This document shows positions 7,530 to 15,756 of a DNA stretch of 51,306 bases, piece after piece (position 1 is the stretch's first letter; the number at the start of each line of letters is the position of its first letter). The notes beneath the pieces were generated by a model. The model was not told the DNA's origin and did no database searches. It saw only the letters and a program-made list of their open reading frames with translations. This DNA is from UBA11540 sp045536425 (GTDB taxonomy: Bacteria > Bacillota > Clostridia > Oscillospirales > Ruminococcaceae). The stretch spans positions 1-51,306 of the forward strand of contig JAZSNN010000002.1 in the NCBI GenBank assembly GCA_045536425.1. Reading direction: 5' to 3'. Made by a program: the position numbers and the translations under genes.

Positions 7530-8858
7530 TCAAAGCGGAAGATTTGGGATATCTTCGCCCAAAAGTTCGATAATTGAACCCATTGTTGAGTCTATCTTTA
7601 AATCATAGAGCTTTTGTGCTATGTCACAAAGAGCAATCTCACAGCTAGAGCCATCGGCCATATTCTTGAGTACTGCTTTTCCCGATTCAACCTCGGAATC
7701 ACCGAGCACCATAGAGAATTTCGCACCGATTTTGTCAGCATACTTCATCTGTGCCTTCACGCTTCTGCCCATAACGTCGCCCTCTGCAAAGAAACCTTCC
7801 TTGCGAAGCTGTGCCACGAGTTCAAAAGCTTTCAAGGAAGCCGCGTCACCGATAGAAGCGATGTATAGGTCGCAGGTATTTTCCTTTTCATACTCACAAC
7901 CGCAAGCATCCATAAGGAGAATAAGCCTTTCAAGACCCATTGCAAATCCAAGTGCGGGAGTGGGCTGACCGCCCATCTGGGAGACAAGACCGTCGTATCT
8001 TCCGCCACCGCAGACAGTACCCTGTGCACCGATGTTTGAAGAAACAAACTCGAATACGGTTTTGGTGTAATAGTCAAGTCCGCGAACAATAGACGGGTTG
8101 ACAGTATATTTTATATCGAGCATATCAAGACGCTTTTTGACTCCGTCAAAATGCTCGCTGCACTCATCACAGAGAAAATCTATTATTTTTGGCGCGTCCT
8201 TTGCAACCTCGGAGCAAACGGGACTCTTGCAATCGAGAATTCTCATCGGATTTTTCTCGAGTCTGCCCTTGCAGGTTTCGCAAAGTTTTTCGGTGTGACC
8301 CTCGAAATATTTCATCAGCGCCTCGTGATATTTCTTGCGGCATTCGGGACAACCGATGGAATTTATTTCGAGCGAAATATTACCTATTCCAAGGAAATCA
8401 AAGATATCCTTTACCATAGCGATAAGCTGTGCATCAGCGGCAGGGGAGGCGCTACCAAACATCTCTGCACCAAACTGATGGAATTCTCTGAGTCTGCCCG
8501 TCTGAGGCTTTTCGTAGCGGAAACAAGATACAAGATAAGAAACCTTCAAAGGAAGTGCTTCGTTGAGAAGACCGTTTTCGATTACAGCTCTGACGGTACC
8601 CGCAGTACCCTCGGGGCGAAGTGTTATCGAACGGTCGCCCTTGTCATTGAAGGTGTACAATTTCTTCTGCACAACGTCGGTAGTGTCGCCGACAGAGCGC
8701 TGAAAAAGCTCTGTGTGCTCAAAGGTAGGGAATCTAATCTCCTTAAAACCATAAAGAGAAGAAATTTTTCTCGCAACGTTTTCGATGTGCTTCCATTTAT
8801 AGCTCTGTGAGGGAAGAACATCCTGAGTTCCTCTGGGGGCGTTAGTTATAACAGCCAT
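7530..8858 (-). CDS. hisS: Histidyl-tRNA synthetase
   Basis: A 442-residue class IIa synthetase for tRNA-His. It shows NAPRGTQDVLP at the N-terminus, motif 2 (SCFRYEKPQTGRLREFHQFG), the histidine-binding GLDYYTKTVFEF and GGGRYDGL signatures, motif 3 (GFAMGLERLILLM) and a C-terminal anticodon-binding domain. A Cys-rich stretch (CPECRKKY, LCETCKGRL, CDECSEHF) sits in the insertion, as in many clostridial HisRS. The frame is open to 8906, but that is within the leader terminator; ATG 8858 has AAAGGAG at the right distance. First gene of the T-box-controlled hisS-aspS operon. Confidence 0.97.
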   Translation of the reverse strand: MAVITNAPRGTQDVLPSQSYKWKHIENVARKISSLYGFKEIRFPTFEHTELFQRSVGDTTDVVQKKLYTFNDKGDRSITLRPEGTAGTVRAVIENGLLNEALPLKVSYLVSCFRYEKPQTGRLREFHQFGAEMFGSASPAADAQLIAMVKDIFDFLGIGNISLEINSIGCPECRKKYHEALMKYFEGHTEKLCETCKGRLEKNPMRILDCKSPVCSEVAKDAPKIIDFLCDECSEHFDGVKKRLDMLDIKYTVNPSIVRGLDYYTKTVFEFVSSNIGAQGTVCGGGRYDGLVSQMGGQPTPALGFAMGLERLILLMDACGCEYEKENTCDLYIASIGDAASLKAFELVAQLRKEGFFAEGDVMGRSVKAQMKYADKIGAKFSMVLGDSEVESGKAVLKNMADGSSCEIALCDIAQKLYDLKIDSTMGSIIELLGEDIPNLPL

Positions 8859-8876
8859 ACTAAAACTCCTTTGTGT

Positions 8877-9118
8877 AAAAAATAGAAAAAGCTTTCGTCC
8901 AAACACAAGGACGAAAGCTCAAACTTCGTGGTGCCACCTTGATTTAGGTCACAATCGACCCATCTCTTACCCTTTAACGCAGGAATACGTGCAAAGCTAC
9001 TAAATTCACCTTACAAGCTCACGGGTGTCCTTCACTTTCATACAACAAGGTCTTTTCAGCAGACGACCCTCTCTGTGTGAAGTAATAAAAGTTACTTTCC
9101 CGTTCAACGCCGTTTTTA
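8877..9118 (-). promoter_or_regulatory. T-box riboswitch leader of hisS-aspS, probable Asp (GAC) specifier
   Basis: On the minus strand the T-box sequence AAGGTGGCACCACG lies at 8927-8940. It is followed by a strong terminator: AGCTTTCGTCC (8890-8900) against GGACGAAAGCT (8909-8919), then a T-rich tract at 8877-8890. Stem I is bounded by ACGGG (9099-9103 complement) pairing with CCCGT (9021-9025 complement). The 5' side carries AGTA and AGAGAGGG, and the 3' side reads GTGAAGGACACCCGT. Placed as in known T-boxes (GAA(G), specifier, purine, base helix), the specifier is GAC (9027-9029), Asp. Uncharged tRNA-Asp would then relieve termination before hisS and aspS. CAC (His) overlaps it by one base but falls partly in the helix. 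Confidence 0.88.
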
Positions 9119-9125
9119 TATAAAC

Positions 9126-9527
9126 TTATTTAGGATTTACGATATTTCTCCAATCGAGGTCTCCGCGCTCAAGACCGTGGATGAGAACCTCGCCGGTAGC
9201 GATGTTAGTCGCATAGGGGATGTTGTGAACGTCGCACAAGCGGAACATATCAGCATCTGCAGGCTCGTAGTCACGTTTTGTTATCGGGTCGCGGAAGAAG
9301 AACAAAACGTCGATTTCGTTGCAGGAAATTCTGGAGGAAATCTGCTGATCTCCACCCTGAAGTCCGCTCAAAAATCTAGTGATTTTCAGTCCGGTAGCCT
9401 CAGAAACAAGTTTTCCTGTTGTGCCGGTAGCACAGATATTATGACGGCTCAAAATACCACAATATGCGATACAAAACTGTACCATAAGTTCTTTTTTACT
9501 GTCGTGAGCGATCAAAGCTATATTCAT
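9126..9527 (-). CDS. mgsA: Methylglyoxal synthase
   Basis: A 133-residue enzyme converting dihydroxyacetone phosphate to methylglyoxal and phosphate, a bypass that relieves sugar-phosphate stress. Family features seen are the IALIAHDSKK start, CATGTTGKLV (phosphate-binding loop), SGLQGGDQQIS (usually GPLGGDQQIG), LFFFRDP and the C-terminal PYATNIATGE. The length matches the family. The RBS AAGGAGG precedes ATG 9527. It follows minD by 64 bp but has its own promoter, and the hisS T-box begins within 10 bp of its stop codon. Confidence 0.95.
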   Translation of the reverse strand: MNIALIAHDSKKELMVQFCIAYCGILSRHNICATGTTGKLVSEATGLKITRFLSGLQGGDQQISSRISCNEIDVLFFFRDPITKRDYEPADADMFRLCDVHNIPYATNIATGEVLIHGLERGDLDWRNIVNPK

Positions 9528-9574
9528 AATAGTGTGCCTCCTTGTTTCAAAATATAAAAAACGAATTTTAGGAT

Positions 9575-9603
9575 ATTATATCACAAATTTTTCAGCAAAT
9601 CAA
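9575..9603 (-). promoter_or_regulatory. Promoter of mgsA
   Basis: On the minus strand, -35 TTGATT (9598-9603, inside the last minD codons), a 17-bp spacer that spans the minD stop codon, and -10 TATAAT (9575-9580). This allows mgsA, and by readthrough the T-box-hisS-aspS unit, to be expressed apart from the shape operon. Confidence 0.72.
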
Positions 9604-10326
9604 TAACGAAGTTTCAATTCCTGAAAATCTTTTTGCAATGTTTTCAAAAGTTTCAGAAAAGACCGACTTTTCCGAAACTGCCTGTCCTTGTGAAAGAGCG
9701 AGTGCGGCTGTGCGGTCATCGGGAACAACACCGATAAGCTGTACCGAAACGATGTCTATAATGCTGTCAAAGTCATAGATAGAGTTTTTTGTGGGCTCTG
9801 AAACATTAACTCGGTTTATGATAAGACGAATGTCGCTGACACCGAGGGATTTGAGCTTGTCGGCAGTTTTGCTTCCGTCACGGACACAAACGGGGTCGGG
9901 AGTCGCAACTATCAGAGCGCTGTCACAAAGGGCCGCTGCGGCTTCAATCTGTCTTCCCATACCTGCAGGGGTGTCGATGAAAACATAGTCGAAAACACCG
10001 TAGAGCTTTTTGAGAAAATCCGAAAACTGTTGGTTGTCAAAATCAAACGAAGGGTCGTTTGGTGCAACCGTAACGTAGAGATTTTCACACGCATCACAGC
10101 GCACGACAGCATCCTTTGGGGCGCATCTTCCCGCGATAACGTCGGAAAGGTCGTAGACCGCACGGTTTGAAACACCGAGAATAATGTCAAGACACCTGAG
10201 CCCAAAATCGAGCTCTACAATGAGAACCTTTTTGCCGCCTTTTGCAAGTGACTTTCCGAGCATTGCACAGACGGTTGATTTTCCAACACCGCCTTTGCCC
10301 GAAGCCACCATAGTTATCTTGCTCAC
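9592..10326 (-). CDS. minD: MinD-type septum-site ParA/MinD ATPase
   Basis: A 244-residue P-loop ATPase of the MinD/ParA class. The deviant Walker A motif is SGKGGVGKST near the N-terminus, with VELDFGLRCLDIILG (switch region) and the Walker B-like FIDTPAG. Its place directly after mreB-mreC-mreD-mrdA supports MinD rather than a plasmid ParA. MinD normally binds membrane through a C-terminal amphipathic helix and recruits MinC to block division at poles. Here the last residues (NIAKRFSGIETSLLIC) form at best a short, atypical helix, and no minC or minE lies next to it. RBS GAGGTGAG precedes ATG 10326. Confidence 0.86.
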   Translation of the reverse strand: MSKITMVASGKGGVGKSTVCAMLGKSLAKGGKKVLIVELDFGLRCLDIILGVSNRAVYDLSDVIAGRCAPKDAVVRCDACENLYVTVAPNDPSFDFDNQQFSDFLKKLYGVFDYVFIDTPAGMGRQIEAAAALCDSALIVATPDPVCVRDGSKTADKLKSLGVSDIRLIINRVNVSEPTKNSIYDFDSIIDIVSVQLIGVVPDDRTAALALSQGQAVSEKSVFSETFENIAKRFSGIETSLLIC

Positions 10327-10335
10327 AATCTCACC

Positions 10336-12351
10336 TCATTCCATAACGTCTGCCATCTGAGAATCGTCTATCTCAACGTCGGAGCTGACGTTGTAACCGA
10401 AATATTGATCAAAAATCGCCTTTGCCACGGGAGCTGCCGTATATCCTTGATATCCGTTTTCTATTACCACCGCCACTGCGATTTCAGGGTCGTTTGCGGG
10501 TGCATAGGCGATGAACACCGCGTCACAGGTTCCGTCGCCATTTTCGGGAGTTCCCGTTTTGGAGGCGACCTTTATCGGATAATACGCAAACTGTGATCTC
10601 GCAGTACCCGTGGTCGAAGCCTCTACCATACCGTCCTTTATCGCTTTGAATACAGAGTCTTCGGCATCAACGGAAGACAAAACGGATAATGGAGTTTCAT
10701 ATTCGACCGTGGTGGTATCATAGCTGGTCAGCTTTTGTATAATATGCGCTGACATTCTTTCACCGTTGTTTGCAAGTGTTGCTGTGTAGGTTGCAAGCTG
10801 AAGGGGAGAGAACTGACTGTCGGATTGTCCGATAGATGCCTGAAGAATGTCACCTGCCTGCCATTCTCCACCGAGTGCAACTCTTGTCTCGGGAGATGCC
10901 ATCCTTCCCTTGCTTTCGGGAAGCTCAAGCCCTGTAGGTTGTCCGAGACCGAACTGTGTAGCATACTTAACAAGTCTTTCTATTCCTGACCTTAGTCCCG
11001 TTTCAAAGAAATATATGTTGCAGGAAACAGACAACGCACGGGAAAGATTTATGTTTCCGTGATGGTACATACAGGTTGGCTGATAGTCGGTAAAATGCGT
11101 GTATACCTGACCGCAGTAGATATAGTCCTTGCTTTCCACCAAATCAGCGGTCAAAGCGGCAGCCGCAGTAATGGGCTTGAAGCAGGAACCGGGAGCATAC
11201 AGACCGTTAAACGCTCTGTTGTATAGCGGGGAAAGAGGGTCGTTTGCATACTGAGAATAGTTTGAATAATACTTCGAAAGGTCGTAGGTTGGATAGTTTG
11301 CTGCCGCAAGGAGTTCTCCCGTTTTGACCTTCACGACTACTGCCGAACCGCCCTCAGCCTCATAGCCGTAGGTTTTTGCTTTTTTGCGTATTGCCTCAAC
11401 GGTTTCTGCGAGAGAGTCTTGCGTCACGCGCTGGAGCTTCGAATCAATAGTCAGATAAACGGAACTTCCCGCAACAGGCTCTACAACGTCCTCAATTTTG
11501 AGAATATTTCCTGCGCTGTCAACGGTTATTTCGCGCGTACCCGCAGTTCCTCTTAGCTGTGTTTCAAGCAGAGCTTCAATACCAAACTGACCGATAGTGT
11601 CGTTTAGCTTGTAGCCGAGTTCCTTGTATTCTTGATACTTTTCGGAACTCATCGCTCCCGTAACACCCAAAATGCTCGAAGCCAAATCACCTGCGATATA
11701 TTCGCGTACAGGTGCTTCTTCGATATAAACGTTTCCGTATAGAGCGTTGTTTTCTTCGACTATAAGAGCGGTGCTGTAGGAGATATCCTTTGCAAAGGTG
11801 TAGGGGGAGGTAAGAGAATATCCCTCATAGGACATCTTGTATCTAACACCTGCGATGATTCGAGCATCTTCGGGAGAGTATTCCTCAAGTCCGTAGAGGT
11901 CAATCAGCCAATCCATACAGTTTTCTGCCGAAGCGTGTGGCTGAAGACCCAAAAACGTCTTGAGATACGCCACCGAAGCACCGTCGGAAGTAAAGGTGAA
12001 GGGTTTAGCTTTCGAAATTTCCAACCCGTCTATCCATTCTTCACCCGTTTGTGTGAGAAGATTAGTCATATTAAGTATAACTTCGTTAAGCTCTGAGTTT
12101 TCGATATATGCTTTGTCAAATATAACGTTGTAGCTGGTTCGGTTTGAAACGAGCTTCACGCCGTTTCTGTCAAATATCTCACCGCGTGTTGAGGGAATCG
12201 ATACAGTCCTGACGTAAGCGGCATCAATGAGGCTTCGATAGTTTTCGCTGTCGGTAATCTGTATCTGAAAAAGTCTTACCCCATATACAGCGAGAATTAG
12301 AGAAATAATAGTAATGATAACAGCTGTACGGGAATTACGCTTTTTATTCAA
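10336..12351 (-). CDS. mrdA: Penicillin-binding protein 2 (peptidoglycan DD-transpeptidase, elongasome)
   Basis: A 671-residue class B PBP. One N-terminal transmembrane segment (about residues 9-28) is followed by the PBP dimerisation domain (STRGEIFDRNGVKLVSN) and the transpeptidase domain. The active-site motifs are complete: SCFK with catalytic Ser389 (APGSCFKPI), SCN (SVSCNIYFFE) and KTGT (ASKTGTPENG). It cross-links side-wall peptidoglycan and partners with RodA; rodA is not in this window. It follows mreD by 13 bp in the shape operon, matching the Clostridia order mreB-mreC-mreD-mrdA-min. Confidence 0.95.
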   Translation of the reverse strand: MNKKRNSRTAVIITIISLILAVYGVRLFQIQITDSENYRSLIDAAYVRTVSIPSTRGEIFDRNGVKLVSNRTSYNVIFDKAYIENSELNEVILNMTNLLTQTGEEWIDGLEISKAKPFTFTSDGASVAYLKTFLGLQPHASAENCMDWLIDLYGLEEYSPEDARIIAGVRYKMSYEGYSLTSPYTFAKDISYSTALIVEENNALYGNVYIEEAPVREYIAGDLASSILGVTGAMSSEKYQEYKELGYKLNDTIGQFGIEALLETQLRGTAGTREITVDSAGNILKIEDVVEPVAGSSVYLTIDSKLQRVTQDSLAETVEAIRKKAKTYGYEAEGGSAVVVKVKTGELLAAANYPTYDLSKYYSNYSQYANDPLSPLYNRAFNGLYAPGSCFKPITAAAALTADLVESKDYIYCGQVYTHFTDYQPTCMYHHGNINLSRALSVSCNIYFFETGLRSGIERLVKYATQFGLGQPTGLELPESKGRMASPETRVALGGEWQAGDILQASIGQSDSQFSPLQLATYTATLANNGERMSAHIIQKLTSYDTTTVEYETPLSVLSSVDAEDSVFKAIKDGMVEASTTGTARSQFAYYPIKVASKTGTPENGDGTCDAVFIAYAPANDPEIAVAVVIENGYQGYTAAPVAKAIFDQYFGYNVSSDVEIDDSQMADVME

Positions 12352-12364
12352 CAGATCACCCCTT

Positions 12365-12892
12365 TCAGTTTTCTTCGGGCTTGATTTTTTCTATGAGTTT
12401 AATGGCATAGTATATGGCGGGGGATACAGCGGTGGTGTAGGCTATCATCGGAAGATGTTTTGTGAAAAACACCTGAGCATAGTCTTCATAGCTGTAAATC
12501 GCATAGGTAAACAAAAATTCGAGTGAAAAGACAACGAGTGAGGCTACAAATACCAAAAACATACAGTTAAACCACTCGTTTCTGAGAAGAAATCTCAGCA
12601 AAAGTCCCGTTGCTACACCTGCAACAAGGCAAAGAAAGCCATAGGAGCCAAACGGTGATTCGCTTGACATATCCCACAAAAGTCCGCAGCTAAGAGCGGC
12701 AAATCCACCCGCCCATTCGCCCTCGAACATCGGAATTGCAATTGCTAGCGGAAGGAGTAAAACGGGTTTTACTCCAAATGTTTCAAGAAAAGACGGGGTG
12801 GCTTGTAGGGTGAATACGATAATAGTAAAAAGGCCCAATACCACCCATTTGATGATTCGCTTGTTTCGTGTGGTGCGGTCTATATCACTCAC
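12365..12892 (-). CDS. mreD: Rod shape-determining membrane protein MreD
   Basis: A 175-residue polytopic membrane protein with about five hydrophobic segments (WVVLGLFTIIVFTLQATPSF at the start; further ones near residues 40-60, 75-95, 105-130 and 140-160). Recognition is mainly from position between mreC and mrdA and from the MreD-like P-x-LLLPLAIAIPMFEGEWAGG segment. It is thought to link the MreB/MreC complex to peptidoglycan synthases. It overlaps the mreC end by 8 bp, so it is translationally coupled. Confidence 0.87.
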   Translation of the reverse strand: MSDIDRTTRNKRIIKWVVLGLFTIIVFTLQATPSFLETFGVKPVLLLPLAIAIPMFEGEWAGGFAALSCGLLWDMSSESPFGSYGFLCLVAGVATGLLLRFLLRNEWFNCMFLVFVASLVVFSLEFLFTYAIYSYEDYAQVFFTKHLPMIAYTTAVSPAIYYAIKLIEKIKPEEN

Positions 12893-13751
12893 CTCCGCCC
12901 TGAGATGAGGTTTCGCCTTGACCGAGGAAGGATTTTATTATAACGACGTTTTTGATGTTTCGTATGTCAGCACCAGTTTTCACAACAGCATTTATCGACA
13001 ATCCGTTTGAATCAAGCTCGGTGGATTCAATCGTTCCGATAATAATACCTTTTGGGAAAACGCCGCCGTTTCCTGAGGTAACGACAAAATCGCCCGCTTT
13101 AGTCTGTGTATCACGGCTGATCATAGTGAGCAAGGTGCATTGACTTTTGGCGTTTGCAACAGTGTTTTTGATTATACCGACGTCGCCTGTTTCAGAGATA
13201 ACGGCACCGACCTGTACCGAAGGGTCGAGAATGGTAGAAACTCTTGAGGAAATAGCATTTACCTGAGAGATAACACCAACAAGTCCGTCTGTTGAAATAA
13301 CAACGTCCCCCGATTCAACACCGTGTATAGAGCCTTTATCTATGGTGAATGCTGAAAAGCTGTCGAGCGGGTCGTTTCCGATCACCGACGCTGTTTCGAG
13401 CTCAAACTCGGGATTGAGAGTTTTTATCTGCAGATACTCTTTGAGCTGATCGTTTTCGAGCTTGTAGGAGTTAAGGTCTACTATTTCCTGCTTTAGCTGA
13501 GCGATTTGTTCGCGGAGCTCTTCGTTTTCAGCATATACTTCATTTATTTGTACGTACTTTTTGAAAAATTCACCGACCGATTCCGAAACGTGAGCAGAAG
13601 CGGAGCGGATAGGGGTGACGATAAAATCAAGACCGGCTTCAACAAAATTCGAAGCATTTTCGTTGGTAATGGCATAAAGGATAAAGCCTGCCAGCACAGC
13701 GCATACGCAGACTAAAATCTTGAACTTAAGACTCGCAAAAAATTCCTTCAT
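12885..13751 (-). CDS. mreC: Rod shape-determining protein MreC
   Basis: A 288-residue bitopic protein. A short cytoplasmic start is followed by one transmembrane segment (FKILVCVCAVLAGFILYAIT), a coiled coil (about residues 70-115, NEELREQIAQLKQEIVDL) and the MreC beta-barrel domain with GDVVISTDGLVGVISQV and TSGNGGVFPKGIIIG. The C-terminal tail is Gly/Ser/Gln-rich. MreC scaffolds PBP2 and MreD on the outer face of the membrane. It lies 53 bp downstream of mreB, behind an intrinsic terminator that may lower its output relative to mreB. Confidence 0.94.
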   Translation of the reverse strand: MKEFFASLKFKILVCVCAVLAGFILYAITNENASNFVEAGLDFIVTPIRSASAHVSESVGEFFKKYVQINEVYAENEELREQIAQLKQEIVDLNSYKLENDQLKEYLQIKTLNPEFELETASVIGNDPLDSFSAFTIDKGSIHGVESGDVVISTDGLVGVISQVNAISSRVSTILDPSVQVGAVISETGDVGIIKNTVANAKSQCTLLTMISRDTQTKAGDFVVTSGNGGVFPKGIIIGTIESTELDSNGLSINAVVKTGADIRNIKNVVIIKSFLGQGETSSQGGGE

Positions 13752-13762
13752 ACCTATTCCTC

Positions 13763-13798
13763 AAAAAAATCGGGCGGGCATAGTTATATGCCTGCCCG
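13763..13798 (-). terminator. Terminator/attenuator between mreB and mreC
   Basis: CGGGCGGGCATA (13771-13782) pairs with TATGCCTGCCCG (13787-13798) across a 4-nt loop, with one mismatch or G:T. On the minus strand it is followed by seven T (13763-13769). Because mreC-mreD-mrdA-minD follow directly and no other promoter is evident, partial readthrough would set the ratio of abundant MreB to the rarer membrane partners. Confidence 0.85.
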
Positions 13799-13804
13799 TA
13801 GCGT

Positions 13805-14815
13805 TTAGTCTCTTTCAGTTTCAACCAAGAGATTGCGAAGTGCAACCGCGTCGTCAAGGGTTTTTCCTGTTCCCTCCGCAACACAGTCGAGAGGATTTTC
13901 CGCAATATAAACGGTCATACCCGTCTCTTTAGAGATAAGCGTGTCAAGACCTTTGAGAAGAGCACCGCCACCCGTGAGGGTAATTCCGTGGTCAATAATG
14001 TCAGCCGACAACTCGGGCGGAATCTTCTCGAGAGTAGTCTTGATAGCATCAAGCACGCTGCAAACAGGCTCCCAAAGAGCCTCACGGATCTCCGCAGGGG
14101 TGATTGTGATGTTCTGGGGAAGACTGTCTACAAGGTTTCTGCCCTTGATATCCATGGGCTCTTCACCCTCATATTCATAGGCGGAACCGATAGTAATCTT
14201 TATGTCCTCAGCAGTTCTTTCACCGATGAGAAGATTATACTTTTTCTTTATATAAGCGATGATAGAAGCGTCAAACTGATCTCCACCGATACGAACGCTC
14301 TTTGCTGCGACAATTCCGCCAAGGGAGATTACCGCAACCTCGCTGGTACCGCCACCGATGTCTACGACCATATTACCGGTAGGCTCAGCGACAGGAAGAC
14401 CTGCACCGATAGCCGCTGCCATAGGCTCCTCGATGATAGCAACCTGCTTTGCACCTGCTTTGATGGCTGCAGCCTTAACAGCTCGTCTTTCAACCGCGGT
14501 AACACCCGAGGGAATGCAGATGACAACTCTGGGCTTTGTGAAGAAGCGCTTGTTGAATATCTTTTTTATAAATATGGAGAGCATACTTGCGGTAACGTCG
14601 AAGTCAGCAATAACGCCATCCTTCAGAGGACGAACAGCAACAATGGAGCCGGGAGTTCTTCCAACGACCTCTTTGGCTTCGTTACCTACGTATTTAACTG
14701 TATCCGTGCGGGTATCGACAGCCACAACCGAAGGCTCGCGGAGAATGATACCCTTTCCCTTCATATAAATGAGTGTATTGGCAGTGCCAAGATCTATTCC
14801 GATGTCACGTGACAT
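13805..14815 (-). CDS. mreB: Rod shape-determining protein MreB (actin-like)
   Basis: A 336-residue bacterial actin. It has the phosphate-1 motif GIDLGTANTLIYMKGKGI, the central segment MVVDIGGGTSEVAVISLGG (phosphate 2) and the adenosine motif ITLTGGGALLKGLDTLI near the C-terminus. It polymerises on ATP under the membrane and orients the elongasome. The length and termini are standard. The RBS AAAGGAGAGA precedes ATG 14815, and a promoter is visible upstream. Confidence 0.97.
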   Translation of the reverse strand: MSRDIGIDLGTANTLIYMKGKGIILREPSVVAVDTRTDTVKYVGNEAKEVVGRTPGSIVAVRPLKDGVIADFDVTASMLSIFIKKIFNKRFFTKPRVVICIPSGVTAVERRAVKAAAIKAGAKQVAIIEEPMAAAIGAGLPVAEPTGNMVVDIGGGTSEVAVISLGGIVAAKSVRIGGDQFDASIIAYIKKKYNLLIGERTAEDIKITIGSAYEYEGEEPMDIKGRNLVDSLPQNITITPAEIREALWEPVCSVLDAIKTTLEKIPPELSADIIDHGITLTGGGALLKGLDTLISKETGMTVYIAENPLDCVAEGTGKTLDDAVALRNLLVETERD

Positions 14816-14854
14816 AGTACTCTCTCCTTTGAATGTTAAAATGCATATACTCTA

Positions 14855-14883
14855 ATTGTATAAACAAATAAGAAAAAATTCAA
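14855..14883 (-). promoter_or_regulatory. Promoter of the mreB operon
   Basis: On the minus strand, -35 TTGAAT (14878-14883), a 17-bp spacer and -10 TACAAT (14855-14860), about 40 bp before the mreB start. The -35 lies in the short gap just past the maf stop codon. Confidence 0.65.
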
Positions 14884-14891
14884 TAGTTTTT

Positions 14892-15458
14892 CTAAATTTT
14901 ATCAGGTAAAATCTTCTTTAATTCTCTGTAAAGCCTATTCAGCGGTAAACCCACCACGTTAAAGTAGTCCCCGTCGATTTTTTCGACGAATTTTGCGGCA
15001 TCTCCTTGGATTCCGTAAGCGCCTGCTTTGTCATTACAGTCACCGGATTGAACATAGGTGCGAATTTCATCGTTAGTCAGCTCTGAGAAGTAGACCCTTG
15101 TAGCTTCGGTAAAGGCAATAGTGGTGTCGGGAGCAATGATGCACACGCCCGTGTAAACAGTGTGGGTGTTGCCCGAAAGCTTTTTGAGCATACGAAAAGC
15201 ATCGAGATAATCTTTCGGCTTTCCCATTATCTCACCGTCACATACAACAATGGTGTCACAGCCTATAGTAATGTCAGCGCCGGTTTCCTGTGCGGTGGCA
15301 CAAGCTTTTTGGGAAGCAAGAAACTCTGCCGCCTTCACATAGCTTATCTGTGAGGGTAAAAATTCGCTGATGTTTGCGGGGTGTATTTCAAACTCGGGCA
15401 GGATTTTTTTGAGGAGCTCCTGCCTTCTCGGTGATTTTGAAGCAAGTACAATACGCAT
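14892..15458 (-). CDS. maf: Maf-family nucleoside triphosphate pyrophosphatase
   Basis: A 188-residue protein beginning MRIVLASKSPRRQELLKKI, the Maf signature, with TIGCDTIVVCDGEIMGKP (catalytic Asp) and GAYGIQGDAAKFVEKIDGDYFNVVGLPL near the end. Maf proteins hydrolyse non-canonical dTTP/UTP-type nucleotides, and their overexpression blocks septation in Bacillus. It is located directly upstream of mreB, the usual Firmicutes neighbour, and 15 bp after the DUF4321 gene. Confidence 0.95.
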   Translation of the reverse strand: MRIVLASKSPRRQELLKKILPEFEIHPANISEFLPSQISYVKAAEFLASQKACATAQETGADITIGCDTIVVCDGEIMGKPKDYLDAFRMLKKLSGNTHTVYTGVCIIAPDTTIAFTEATRVYFSELTNDEIRTYVQSGDCNDKAGAYGIQGDAAKFVEKIDGDYFNVVGLPLNRLYRELKKILPDKI

Positions 15459-15473
15459 AGTTCCTCCAAAGGA

Positions 15474-15743
15474 TTAAAGTCCTCTTGCGATAGGCTTGTA
15501 GATTAAAAGCGCGATAACGATAAACAGTATCTGCGCGATGTTTATCGAGAGTCCGAGACCGAACGTCAAGGTCAAAACGTATAGATCGAGCACCATAGGA
15601 TTACCCGAGCTAATTCCGAACGATACGCCATACGAAAGCCACGAAAGCCCTTCAACTTTGCTAAATAAATCGGCAACTATCGAGCCGAGTACAATAGCTG
15701 CAATAACCAAAAGAGCGAAAACAAGATTTCTTTTAAATTTCAT
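15474..15743 (-). CDS. Small membrane protein, DUF4321-like
   Basis: An 89-residue protein with two hydrophobic segments (NLVFALLVIAAIVLGSIVADLF near the start and INIAQILFIVIALLIYKPIA at the end). Between them, LSYGVSFGISSGNPMVLDLYVLTLTFGLGLSINIA resembles DUF4321, a small protein family often found beside maf/mreB in Clostridia. Function unknown. An ATG at 15752 is in frame, but AAAGG sits directly against it; ATG 15743, nine bases past AAAGG, is the better start. Confidence 0.75.
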   Translation of the reverse strand: MKFKRNLVFALLVIAAIVLGSIVADLFSKVEGLSWLSYGVSFGISSGNPMVLDLYVLTLTFGLGLSINIAQILFIVIALLIYKPIARGL

Positions 15744-15756
15744 CCTCAACATCCTT

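Noticed and set aside
8859..8906. Longer N-terminus for HisRS
   Set aside because: It lies in the T-box terminator and T tract; ATG 8858 has the RBS and the family N-terminus.
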